Positions 33,851 through 44,010 of a stretch of 64,000 nucleotides of DNA are shown here, in pieces; position 1 is the stretch's first letter; each line of letters starts with the position of its first letter. The notes beneath the pieces were generated by a model that worked only from the letters and a program-made list of their open reading frames with translations, was not told the origin of the DNA and made no database searches. The DNA comes from Alopecurus myosuroides. Its lineage: Eukaryota; Streptophyta; Magnoliopsida; Poales; Poaceae. A program made the translations under genes and the position numbers. The stretch spans positions 240,278,833-240,342,832 of the forward strand of contig CM054060.1 of the NCBI GenBank assembly GCA_028641055.1, written 5' to 3'.

Positions 33851-34443
33851 CTGGAATCATTTTGTTTTGCAGACCATAAACCGTGCTAAAACTTGTGAAC
33901 CTCTGTGGTAGCGGAGGGATGAAGGTATACAACCCTGCTATGTGTATGAACTTGGAGGGTATGGCCATTTTGAAGGGACATTCCCAATCTGTCGACTCAA
34001 ATTGTACACGTTTGAACACATAGATTAGTCCTACTTGAAGCTGGTTGTTGAAGTGATCTACCAACTGTTCTGAACATATTGCCTCCATTTTCATCCCCTA
34101 CAAAACACAACAAATTAACGTCTCATAAGCCTAGATAAGGGTTATTTCAAACATGGTTGTGAAAATATTCAAAAGACGCCTACTAAAGCGAGTGATCAAG
34201 AGCATCTACTGAACTCCAATTTTAATCATGTAGGCATGCTTAGGTTTTGCAAGATTTAGGAGTAGCATAGGAGTACCACTTGTATCCTATGTAAGAATGT
34301 GAACATACCCAATGACCACTAAAGATAAATGGAGAATATAATTTGACGGTGTGAAACTGCTTTACCTTGATGTCCGATAGAATAAGGTAGAGGAACCGTC
34401 CATCAGTCGTCTGTTTTATGCGAGTGCGCAAAACCTTGGCCAT
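33851..34443 (-). pseudogene. RPA1-like OB-fold protein fragment of Helitron D
   Basis: Exons are 34443-34366 and 34097-33851, joined in frame by a GT-AG intron of 268 bp. They read VLRTRIKQTTDGRFLYLILSD, then MKMEAICSEQLVDHFNNQLQVG, IYVFKRVQF. This matches the first OB-fold (DUF223-like) of the RPA70-type proteins carried by plant Helitrons, which bind single-stranded DNA. A further donor (CCAG/GTACC) follows at 33851, so more exons existed. The ATG at 34443 is near the domain start, but upstream exon sequence may be missing. Confidence 0.6.
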
Positions 34444-35189
34444 TATCTCTCAGGGAAAACGAAGGTGGACATGGTCACAGTTTACCTCATCGAATGTTTG
34501 AGTTCTGGAATGACGGATGAAAATAATGAGTTAGAAACTAATGACATAAGAAACTAATGAGTTAGAAACTAATGCAGGTTGGTCATCCAGGTTACATGTT
34601 GATCGGAGCTAGCTCGAAGGCAGGAGCCGGTTCTGGCTCCGTTGTTGGTGCCATCACCCTCTTCGAGATGGGGTATCGAGCAGCCACGGAGGCAGCGTCC
34701 GATGTTGGGCGCGCTGATTACTTGATGCTCTTCTAGAGACGTCGTGGAGGTACCTTATATACTGATTGCTTGATGCTTATTACTTTGCTCGACGTTGATC
34801 GCTCGCCCCTCATTACTTGATGCTTATTACTCCCTCGCCACTGATTGCTCGCTGACCGCTGAATCGCTGGCTGATTTTTCTCTCCATGTATGGTTCGTGT
34901 ATGACAGTTTTGGTATGTAATAAATGTCCTATAATTCGTTAACTGATTTGTTCTCCTTGTATGGCTCGCTGACATATGGGTCATGTATGATAGTTTTGGT
35001 ATGTAATTAATGAGAATTATTTCGCTGTCTGACAACTTGCCGTGGCTCGCTGATTTAATCTGCATGTCCGTAATTAATGTATGACGGGAGTTGTGCGTGG
35101 AAAAAAGGGCATCGAGTGGGACGAAAGATTTGACGTATCCCTTTTGTGTGGAGAAGACGGAACGAAATCTTTCTTTTAAGTAGTAGAGA

Positions 35190-36159
35190 TTTTTTACGGT
35201 GGACAGCAGAAATCTGTTTCCTGCGCAGACCTCCTAAAGCCAATTCCAACTCTCGTCAGAAACCTTACTTGGCACTACTATAAAGGATTTGCTACATAAT
35301 TATACAACCCCTTGACTCAAATAAAACAGATAAAAACAAAGCAAAAATAAAACCATGGGGTATCTCCCAAGAAATGTTTTTCTTTAACGCCTTTTAGCTA
35401 GGCTCAGAAAAGTGGAATCAAGTATTTTCAAATGGAGAGGCATTTAAATCAAGATTTGGCAATTCCTTAATAATGCATTGTATTTTATCTAAGTGAGTTT
35501 CAGAGGTTCCTCTCTTAGAATTTTTAGGCTTACTATCTTCATCAAATAAATTCTCAGGAACAATCCAATCAAAAAAAAATCTTGGGCTTCATGCAGTGCT
35601 ACCAATTTAAAGGGGATTGGTATTTTATCCTCTTTTTCATTATTAGATTCAGTTTGTTCTAGAGCACCAACAATGTCTACACATGAGCCAAGCATATTGA
35701 AACGATCAAAGACTTTTCTAGCTTCTATAGCAACATCTCCAAATTGTTTAAGCATAGTTTCTAAGATGAAGTTTCTTTTCTCAACATCTTCAATGTTATT
35801 CAAGTTGAGGACCATATGTTTTAATGTGGGATGGAGGTTAACAAACCTAGCTTCTATCATGTGAACTAAAGAAGTTGCAGCAGTCTTGTAATTGGGAGCA
35901 AGTTCTACTATGGATTTTTTCTCAAAGTTATCATGCTTACTAACATGATCAAAGAATTCTTTAATAGTGTCTTTTCCAAGTTAGAACCACTTCCAACCGG
36001 CAAATCTTTCAGGGTAAACTTAGGGAACAACATGATGAAAAATAACAACGAAGTGACAAAAATAACAACTAGAATAAGAACTAATTTTTTTGTGTTTTTG
36101 ATAAATATAAGCAAACAAGAAAATAAAATAAACTAAGCAAAACAAAAACAAAGTAAAGA
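35190..36159. other. Element C interior, right part, with one unassigned ORF
   Basis: A minus-strand open frame of about 120 codons (35860-35489; NFILETMLKQFGDVA, KVFDRFNMLG) has ordinary amino-acid composition but no recognised domain. It could be a gag remnant of the parental LTR family because it lies near the 5' LTR in element sense. Otherwise the sequence is AT-rich and non-coding. Confidence 0.35.
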
Positions 36160-37837
36160 GATTGGCGTGTAGTTGACGGGAGACTTCTTGCTGATGATGA
36201 ATTTGAAATCCCCGGCAACGGCGCCAGAAAACCTTATGGGAGCCTTGACGCCCTCGTTGGTGAACCCCAAGACAAAGGTTGTGAAGAGTGTAGCAGCAAG
36301 TTTTCCCTCAAAATTAACCAAGGTTGAATTGACCAGTAGGAGGACAAGCAATCTCTGAAGGTTGATGCAGCTCAGGTGGCAGGACGCACTACCGGTTCAG
36401 CAGCAACGTGGAACCTACACAACACAATAAAATCACTCTGTCCCAACGAAGCAGTGAGGTTGTCAATCTCACCGGTTTTGCTGAACACAAAGAGGTTAAA
36501 CGTATGTTATGGAAAACAGTAGAAAAACAGTAGGAACAGTATGAGAGAAGTATGAAAGAAGTAGGTGTTTTATCAGTATGAGAAAAAAAAATACTGGGGT
36601 CCACAGTTCACTAGTGGCGTCTCTCCATGAAATATAATAACATGTGTGGTGAACAAATTATAGCTGGGCAATTGACAGAAATGAAGGTTGCACCATAGTG
36701 CATATGCAAGACATAAATATTACTATGTGATTCATGCGGGTATTACAACAAGATACATAGACCTTTATCCAACTGCATCTATGACTAATAATCCACCCTC
36801 TGAATATCATCCGAACATACGTTGGGTATTAAGTTGCAAGCAACAGATAATTGCAGTAAGCAAAGTGTGTAATGTAAACAATAACATCATCCTTAGACAA
36901 AGCATTGTTGTTTTCTCCCTAATGGCAACAGCACATCCTCCATCCGTCACGTTTCTGTCACTCGAGCACAGATGCAAAGGAGGCATGAACCCACTATCGA
37001 GCATAAATACTCCCTCTTGGAGTTACTAGCATCTACTTGGCTAGAGCATCTACTAATAATGGAGAGCATGCAAGATCATAAATAACATATGGATGAAGAT
37101 AACATAATAGATTGATAATCAGAAGACATAGCATTCAACATTCATCAGATCCTAGCAAACACAACATGTAGCATTACATAAAGATGATCTTGATCATGAT
37201 AGACAGTTTACAAGATATAAACATGAGGTCCAACATGGAGAGAACAACAATCTAGCTACTTCTATGGACCCGTAGTCCAGGGATGAACTACTCACACATC
37301 AATTCAGAGGAGGGCATGGTGGTGTAGACCCCTCCGGTGATGATTTTCCCCTCCACCAGGGTGCCAGGGAGAGCTCCAGAATCCTCCCGATCTCGTGATG
37401 ACGGTGACGGCGGCCTCGGGTGTTTCGCGGGAAAAAGTGGTATATATCTAGGGTTTATGTCTCGGGGGGATTAAATAGGCGAAAGGGCAGAGGCGGTGGA
37501 GGCCTGGGGCCCTACACCACCCTGGCACGGCCAGAGGGGGGGCGTCGCTCTATGGTGTGGCCCCCTGAGGCCTCCCTCTGGATCTCTTCGGGACTCCATG
37601 GAACCTTCGGGGGTTCTAAGACTTCCAGTTTTGAATTTTCCAATTCCGAGAATATTTCCAGAACAACTTTTCTGAAACCAAAAATAGCAGAAAATAGGGA
37701 ACTGGCTCTGTGGCATCTTGTCAATAGGTTAGTCCGGAAAATCGATAAAATGACATAAAGTGTATAGCGAACATGTGGAAAACAATAAGAAAACAATATG
37801 GAACATCAGAAATTAAGGATACGTTTATGACGTATTA
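36160..37837 (-). repeat. 5' LTR of element C
   Basis: In element (minus) sense it starts at 37837 with TAATACGTC, a mutated TGATACG, and ends near 36160. A TTAAATAGGCG string near 37470 and its copy in the other LTR lie in the promoter-like GC-rich part. The internal boundary is uncertain by a few bases. Confidence 0.8.
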
Positions 37838-38599
37838 GCGAGCAATAGTAGCCGAGAGGGAGGCCTTGAAATTGGGTCTTATTACCCGAGTTGGAGCTGG
37901 CTCATCAATTTCTATTTGGGATGATAAGTGGATCCGTGGAACATTCCACTTTGGCCCCCATCTTCAAGCTTGCAAATGCTCCTGTGCAGAAAGTCAACGA
38001 ATTGATTGATACTGAAAATTGGACTTGGCGACATGAGCGTGTTCGGTCAGTTTTTACCCAGATGCTGATGCTATATTAAATATCTCATTACGCAATGGAG
38101 GTGGATAGGATTTTCGAGCATGGGCACATGAAAGTTCAAGTATTTACTCTGTTAAATCAGCGTACCGAGCTCTAGTGAATCATAAAGAGCGATCAGCTCC
38201 AGATGAAGGGCAGGTTACCGGGTCCTCAATTGATGAACAACAGATATGGAATACCATTTGGAACTTGAAAGTTTTCCCCAAGGTTCGAGATAAGAGGTAT
38301 CCTACCTGATGAAAATACCCTTATGAACCGGCACATCAGGCAAACGACGGTATGTAAGATGTGCTTAGCTGCCGAAGAAGACCTGGAGCATGCTCTCATA
38401 TATTGTTCTCATGCCAAGGTTTTTTTTGTGAGGAGGCTAATGCAATTTTTGATTTCAAATTGCCAAGGCTACATCCACGGTCTTGGGCTTGGGCCAGAGA
38501 TATTCTGTGTGATGATAGATTTAATGCGAAGTAGAGGGCTATTTCCATTATAGTTATGTGGTCCATTTGGCACTCTAGGAACCGATGGACGCATGATAG

Positions 38600-38600
<1 letters not shown>

Positions 38601-38634
<34 letters not shown>
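38601..38634. repeat. Homopolymer G34
   Basis: Thirty-four consecutive G lie in the LINE A linker between zf-RVT and RNase H. The length may be unstable or mis-called. Confidence 0.85.
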
Positions 38635-39148
38635 CTGAACCCAGCTCATTCAGTTCGCTTGACAAGATAAGCACTGGCTCTGTTGGACATTCCGCGACAA
38701 CAAACTATGGTGTTGCTCCTCCACCAGACCCGGATGATGTCAAGATCAATACAAACACATCAATTAGGCATGATGATGGCAATAGTGGGGTTGGAGGTGT
38801 GGACAGATCAGCTACCAGTTTCTTGTGGGCATGGAGTAAACCCTATCACGGAGTTACAGATCCTATGATTGCAGAGGCGCTGGCTATTCGAGAAGGTGTC
38901 ATCTTCGCCAAGCTCAGGGGCTTTACAAATGTTGTCCTCGAATCGGACTGCTCGGAGGTGGTAGCACTCTGGAACTCTCGCCATGATTCTTGCTCAGTCG
39001 TTGCACCCTTTCTTTTGGAAGTAGGAGAGCTTATAGTTTTTTTAGATCTTTTATGATTCAACATGTAATAAGGTCGGCTAATGCTGCAGCTCATATGTGT
39101 GCTCAACATGCGTGCACACTGACTGTTACCGAAAGCTGGATTCAAACA

Positions 39149-39177
39149 CCCCCCCCCCCCCCCCCCCCCCCCCCCCC
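39149..39177. repeat. Homopolymer C29
   Basis: Twenty-nine C are followed by G and more C, near the 3' end of LINE A. In the coding sense it would read as polyproline. Confidence 0.85.
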
Positions 39178-39275
39178 GCCCCCCACTTTCCTGACTAGCA
39201 ATTCTTATGGCGCGAAGGTTTTAGTTGAATAAAGCTCTTAGTGATTCCCCGCAAAAAAAAAGCAACATCAGAACA

Positions 39276-39972
39276 TGAATTGTCACTGTTACACGCAATA
39301 GCAAAACAATTATGAAATTAAGCAAGATCGAACCAACGGGGACACGGGATTTTAACGTGGAAAACTCTTCCAATAAGGAAGAGAAAAAACCACGGGCGCC
39401 AGGCAGCAATACTTCACTATTTCGGGTGAGGTTACAAACGCGCCGGGATTTACAATGTGCGGTTTATCCCGTGCGGCGGCTTACAAGAGGTATATAAAGG
39501 CGGGCCGAAACGTAGGGGAGGCCAAATTTTCTTTTATCTTCATATGAATTTGGATCACCATAAAATAACATTCACGTGTACTCACAAGCGAGACGAGATT
39601 CGTCTCACATGGTCACTGTTGCAGTACTAGCATTAATCAAGCCACCGGATCACCAAAACATAATACAGTACATTACTAGTACGCTAAAATTGTGAGCCAC
39701 GAACAAACCTGGCAATAATAAATCAGAAGTACACGTTCTACGGCAAACTACAACACCAGCAGCTAGCGCACACGCATCTCTCACCGAGATCGAATCGCCA
39801 CAGAACATGCATGGTCGGCCGGTTCATCCATCTGAACGCTCCAGAGTTTCCTTGTCCGCCTACCTTACCAATCTACTACAGTAGTACGAGTAATAAACAA
39901 GCATACAGTATTACATGGGCACATCGGCAATGGCGTTACGCTCTGGATCGTGAGCGACTCGGTACGATGTTC
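39276..39972. other. Intergenic DNA and tetraspanin 3' flank
   Basis: 39300-39520 contains GGGATTTTAACGTGGAAAACTCTTCC-like text and a TATATAAAGG string at about 39492, reminiscent of an LTR or repeat promoter, but no ends were found. 39780-39972 is probably 3' UTR of the tetraspanin gene. No ORF is supported. Confidence 0.4.
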
Positions 39973-42218
39973 TCACCACTTGTAGCGTCGGTAGATGGCG
40001 GCGGCGTGCGCGTTCTTGTAGGCGCTGCAGCCGACGAGGTAGAGGAAGACGAGGGAGACGGTGGCGACGACGAGGGCGATGTTGACCTTGTGCCACTGGC
40101 TGCGCAGCGTCGCCAGCAGGCCCGCGCGGCACGACTCGCACTCGTAGCACAGCTGCGCCGGGTCGTTGCTCCACAGCCCGCAGTCCGGGTCCGCGGCGGG
40201 CCGCGCCGGGTTCGTCCACACCGTCGGGCCCACGTACCCGAACCCGCACACCGACGCCGGCTTGCAGCAGCCGGACTGCACCCACGCCACAAAAAAGAAA
40301 CACAGAAAGCTTCGTCAGTTGTGACTTGTGAGAGATTCAGAGTCCGTTTCAGGTCAGTTATGCTGTGAAATTTAACAGGGAACAAATATACAAACCATTC
40401 TTCAACATTGCCTATCGCTGGATCTCTGTATCGCATCAGGTTTGGAGGATCGTGCCAGTCGGACAGATGGACCCTTTAATTACTATACTAATTTCGAGAG
40501 ATGCATGAACGCCCGAGACTGGAGAGAGACCAAGCTCCGGAGCACGCGGCGGTATACAGAGACAGACAAACTCTCCGCGGCCGAGGACATCGAGATGCTG
40601 CGTGCGGCCACCCTAGTTCCGAGTGATTAACACAAGATTCTAGAACAAGTCACACGACCAGAGGCGCCGACCCATGCGACCCTTGTCTCCAGCCGGCACC
40701 GTCCCTCCCATCAACCCATCTACGCTTGCGCTATCAATAAATAACCGTTTTGAAATAATCTCTCGCTAGGATTCGCACAACAAACCAGTGTCAGGTTTGC
40801 TCAGGAAAAGTGCTTAATCACTCGGACCTACGCACTGATTCCCCTCTAGACCATTTGGCATTTTTCGCACTGGGAAAAGCGGGATGGCCCACAACACAGA
40901 GGCAGTGCACGATGGCCACAATGCAGTACTACTGCTCTTCTACGTGCCCTGTCAGAAACTTGTCATCCCCTCCTCATCTAGAACAAACCACACGCTCCCA
41001 CGCGCCGAACCATGCGTCTACTCTATCTATTACCGGGTAACGATGTCGCTAGGGGTCTACGATTGCTACAAATCCCTGTGCTAATCTAGCTTTCTATCGG
41101 GCCGGGTAATGCTGCAAAAGGAAAATTTAGCATAAGCAAGTGTCTATTACTCCTCTAACTAAATCATTTGTTCGAGTAGTAGTATATTCGCCGTGCAAAG
41201 CAGTGCTAGATGTTGTTCGAGAAAGAGCTTACCGATTGCTAGGACCTACCCACTGATTCCCCTCTAACCCATTTGTCATCTCTCGCACTGGGAAAACCGG
41301 GTGGCCCCGCATCACATTGACAGTGAACAATGTCCACGATGGAATGCTGCTTTTCTATACGTGCCCCGTCAGAAAGTTTGCAAAATGATTCCCCTCCTTG
41401 TCTAGCAGCTTCTCTCGAGGCCAAGAGAGAGCCTGATGCCCCTGATCCTTCTAATTAAAGCGCATTTCAACATCTTGTTTCAGCTACAAGTGTCACTGTC
41501 TACCATTGCGATAGCTCACATCACAGATGTCGCCAGATTTTCGTGCGGAACAGTGGGAGCACTGTGGCACCATTTTTGTGGAATCCTATGTGTGGGGAGG
41601 GCATATTTGGTGAATCTATGGCTAATCTTGCGCGTATAAGAATTAGTAGTAAATCCAAAATAATACACACTGACGACGTGACGAGTATGTGGTGATGAAC
41701 TGGTGAAGTACCTGGAGCGGCGTGAGCTTGGACTGGTAGAACTGGTCGGCGGTGACGAAGCTGGCCTGGCGGGCGAGTTTCTTGCAGGTGTCGGAGACGG
41801 CGAGGCAGGACTTGATCCCCTCCCAGCGCCCCGGGTTGTCGGAGACGTAGCCGCGCAGCCACATGGAGAAGCCGTCGAGGCGGTACTCGTCGTAGGCGCG
41901 GCCGAGCACCGGGTAGGCCCCGGAGCCGCGGGTGACGGCGAAGGCGAAGACCACGAGCGCGATGAGGAGGACGATGAGCACGGCCATGGCGAAGAGGTAG
42001 AAGGCGAGGAGGCGGCGGCGGTTCCAGTAGGCGCCGACGAACCCCGCGAGCGCCGCCAGGAGGATGAGCCCGCCCAGGATGGCCACGGGCCAGCGCGCCA
42101 GCCGCGCGCACTCCTCGCCCTGCGCCGACGCGAACCAGATCCCTGACGCGATGACGGGGACCGCGCAGATGAGCGCCATCAGCGTCACGCACGCCGTGAT
42201 GTTGTTGCTCACCGCCAT
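39973..42218 (-). CDS. Tetraspanin, two exons
   Basis: Exon 1 is 42218-41712 (169 codons) and exon 2 is 40275-39973, joined by a 1,436-bp GT-AG intron in phase 0, giving 269 residues. Four membrane segments lie near 9-29, 43-65, 68-94 and 233-255. The large extracellular loop carries the plant tetraspanin GCCKP motif (GCCKPASVC, about 171-179) plus further Cys pairs (DPDCGLW, CYECESC). The cytosolic tail is short and basic (KNAHAAAIYRRYKW). This matches the TET family (TET3/8/9-like, 'senescence-associated protein' in older annotation), which scaffolds plasma-membrane and exosome microdomains. The intron after the Q before SGCC is the usual position in plants. The ORF is intact; a CT-rich leader precedes the ATG. 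Confidence 0.93.
40824..41400. repeat. Direct duplication inside the tetraspanin intron
   Basis: About 150 bp from 40824 (GGACCTACGCACTGATTCCCCTC, GCACTGGGAAAA, ACGTGCCC-GTCAGAAA) recurs from 41242 (offset 418) with moderate divergence. The intervening sequence is unrelated. It may be an old segmental duplication or two copies of a small element. Confidence 0.7.
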
Positions 42219-42510
42219 GGCGCCAGGCTCGAGCTGCGCGTCCCCGCTGCGCTCTCTCTCTCTCGCTGACCGTACTTGTGCTGTGTGTTCTTGGCTCGGC
42301 GCGGGGTGTCTGCCTGTCTGGGTACTGCTTTGCTTCGTGGGTGGGGAGAGGATGCATAAAAGGGCTTTGTGGTCTGAGGCAAAGGTGGCGGCGTATCGAC
42401 CGGTCCACTGCCGACGTATCGACCGTCTAGCGGCTCTGTCAGCGTGTGAAGCGTGTGTGTGTGGGAGGATGGGATTGTTTGGACGATTCTGGTATGGGCA
42501 GTACTGAGCG

Positions 42511-43887
42511 TCCCCCGGGGGATCGAATCCTCCCATCCCCCGGGTCCGCAGAGCGACACGTGTCCCCGATAAGTATGCTTTGGGTACCGCTTCGCACGCG
42601 CGAATAGTCGCACACACAGGGAAAAAAAAAGATACACTCGGAAAAAAGGAAAAGCTCCAGTCGACCCCACTTACGTCTTCTCTCCCCGCACAACTCTCAC
42701 GGGAAAAGGAGCAAACCGCCGCCGCAAAGCTCGCATCATCGCCATGTGAGCGCCGCCCGACACCGCCGGAGCACTGGCCAACGCCTAGGTAGCACCTGGT
42801 GATGACGATGGGAGCACGGCTCAATGCCTATGTGAGCACCGCCCGTGGCCGTTTGGAGCACTCCCCCGACGACGATGGTAGCACTCTTGACGACGATGGG
42901 AGCACGGGCCGGCGACGATGGGAGCATGGGCCGGCGCCTATGTGAGCACCGCCCGCCGCCGTTTGGAGCACTTTTCGGCGCCTATGTGAGCATCGCTCGT
43001 GGCCGCTTGGAGCACTCCCCGACGACGATGGTAGCACTCCCCGACGCCTATGGGAGCACCGTCCGGCGCCTATGTGAGCACCGTCCAGCGCCTATGTGAG
43101 CATCGCTCGTGGCCGCTTGGAGCACTCCCCGACGACGATGGTAGCACCGCCCGTCGCCGCTTGGAGCACTCCCCGACGCCTATGGGAGCACCGTCCGGCG
43201 CCTATGAGAGCACTGCCCGGCGCCTATAAGAGCAAGGCCTGACTCCGATGGGAGCACCGCCCTGCCGCTGGGAGCACCGTCCAAAAACTCGATGGGAGCA
43301 CCGGCGACCACCGCCGCACGCAACTCCTCCTCTATTCCATGGCAGCACCGTCGCGCCTCCGGTAGCATCTCAAACTGACTCTGGTAGCAAAAGAGACGCT
43401 GGAGAGAGGCAGGTGGCTGATATAGGAGCTCGCCGGAGGGACGGCGCCGCCTTCGGACACCCCTCCAGCCGTGGCGCCCGCCTCCAGCAGCCCCCGGTCC
43501 TGCGCCCGCCCAGCCCCCGGTCCTGGACACCCCTCCAGCCATGACCTCGCCGCGACCCTGCGCCCGCCTTCGCCGCGCGCTGCCCGAGCACGCCGGAGGA
43601 CGGTGCAGATAGGGCGGAGGGAGAAAGGGAGGTCATTCGCAGCCCCCGGCGGCGGCTGCGCGCAGAGAAGAGGCCCCGGCGGCGGCAGAGCAACCTCCCT
43701 GGCGGCGGTCGACGCATCAAGCCGGGCCATGACGGAGCGGGGGCATCTCAGGTCAGCGGTGGTTGGGTTCGTGCGGGGATGGGGAACGAAGATAAGGCGA
43801 GGACGTGTCCCAGCCCAATGCGTTTGAGTGGTGGAGACGCCTCCACGTAACCTCCCCGACAGACCCGGACGATGATCCCCCGGGGGA
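42511..43887. mobile_element. Palindrome-bounded segment upstream of tetraspanin gene
   Basis: The segment is bounded by TCCCCCGGGGGATC (42511-42524) and its inverted match (43874-43887). Outside these, after 10 and 15 bases, the 14-mer TTCTGGTATGGGCA occurs directly repeated (42487-42500 and 43903-43916). Inner ends share weak further inverted similarity (CGGGTC, ACGTG). This suggests a non-autonomous TIR element, perhaps Mutator-like, but no exact 8-10-bp target duplication is visible and the CCCCCGGGGG core is self-palindromic. It starts 293 bp upstream of the tetraspanin ATG. Confidence 0.4.
42770..43330. repeat. 22-bp GC-rich minisatellite (GAGCAC repeats)
   Basis: There are about 25 diverged units of 22 bp, each with GGAGCAC, GTGAGCAC or GGTAGCAC preceded by GCCTAT, GACGATG or GCCGCTT. 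Sub-types recur in blocks of three to four units (for example TCGTGGCCGCTTGGAGCAC at two sites), a higher-order pattern. Because 22 is not a multiple of three, open frames exist in several frames and are not genes. Confidence 0.85.
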
Positions 43888-43900
43888 GTAACAGCGTTTC
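43331..43900. other. GC-rich DNA, no supported gene
   Basis: Long open frames exist on both strands, but composition is low-complexity (Ala, Arg, Pro, Gly) and no domain is recognised. It is part of the palindrome-bounded segment. Confidence 0.5.
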
Positions 43901-44010
43901 CCTTCTGGTATGGGCATCGCTGCTTTGCTTGCACATGCCACGTAGATCCACTAGCTACTGAAAGAAAAAGAGAAAATAAAGAAATAAACAATCTGAGAAA
44001 AAGAATAGAT

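Larger units (their letters stand above)
31147..35189 (-). mobile_element. Helitron D (4,043 bp) with helicase and RPA remnants
   Basis: Read on the minus strand, the element starts TCTCTACTACTT (35189 downward) and ends with hairpin CCCGT-AGCAACGC-ACGGG, seven bases, then CTAG at 31150-31147. The flanks are A and T, so insertion was between A and T with no duplication. Inside, in the same orientation, are a Helitron helicase C-terminal remnant (31681-31862) and an RPA1-like OB-fold remnant (33851-34443). Plant Helitrons commonly encode both. A spliced-looking segment in the opposite orientation (32664-33548) is probably captured host DNA. Rep catalytic motifs were not seen, so it is non-autonomous or decayed. 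It lies inside element C. Confidence 0.85.
27012..37837 (-). mobile_element. Non-autonomous LTR retrotransposon C
   Basis: GCGAG target duplications (27007-27011 and 37838-37842) bracket two LTRs: 27012-28674 and about 36160-37837. On the minus strand the left LTR starts TGATACGTC and ends CA. A purine-rich AAGCTTGGGGATG precedes it, as a polypurine tract should. The interior (excluding Helitron D) is about 3.4 kb with no protease, RT or integrase, so mobilisation would have required a partner element. LTRs differ by scattered substitutions and small indels and the right LTR starts TA instead of TG, so it is not young. The LTR type is one common in Triticeae Gypsy-related repeats; I do not name the family. 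Confidence 0.88.
37843..39243 (+). pseudogene. LINE A ORF2 C-terminus: zf-RVT and RNase H
   Basis: After the duplicated GCGAG the LINE frame continues as AEREALKLGLITRVGAG, SSISIWDDKW. A zf-RVT region follows (CKMCLAAEEDLEHALIYC, about 38350-38410), then an RVT_3-type RNase H (INTNTS about 38740, DPMIAEALAIREG about 38860, LESDCSEVVALWNSR about 38940, VIRSANAAAH about 39070). The RNase H would remove RNA from the cDNA hybrid. Frameshifts, a G34 run (38601-38634) and a C29 run (39149-39177) disrupt it. GCAAAAAAAA at 39251-39260 is the tail. Confidence 0.8.
19998..39260 (+). mobile_element. LINE A, carrying three nested insertions
   Basis: Target duplication AGCAACATCAGAACA occurs at 19983-19997 and, right after a poly(A) tail, at 39261-39275. 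Between them lie an ORF1 remnant, an endonuclease (from 24280), RT pieces, a cysteine-rich zf-RVT region, an RNase H domain and GCAAAAAAAA, all plus-strand and in the order of plant LINEs that carry a C-terminal RNase H. The element is interrupted by LINE B (21070-24158) and LTR retrotransposon C (27012-37837). With these and the 5-bp duplication of C removed, LINE A would be about 5.3 kb, a normal size. ORF2 contains several frameshifts and stops, so it is dead. Confidence 0.9.

Noticed and set aside
41521..42824. Long minus-strand ORFs extending the tetraspanin frame upstream, and other-frame ORFs
   Set aside because: The first in-family Met is at 42218; upstream codons are leader sequence with no tetraspanin similarity, and the other frames are GC-driven shadows.
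43332..43991. 219-codon minus-strand ORF plus overlapping plus-strand ORFs
   Set aside because: Low-complexity Arg/Ala/Pro/Gly composition, open on both strands because of high GC, no domain and no splice or start context; considered chance.
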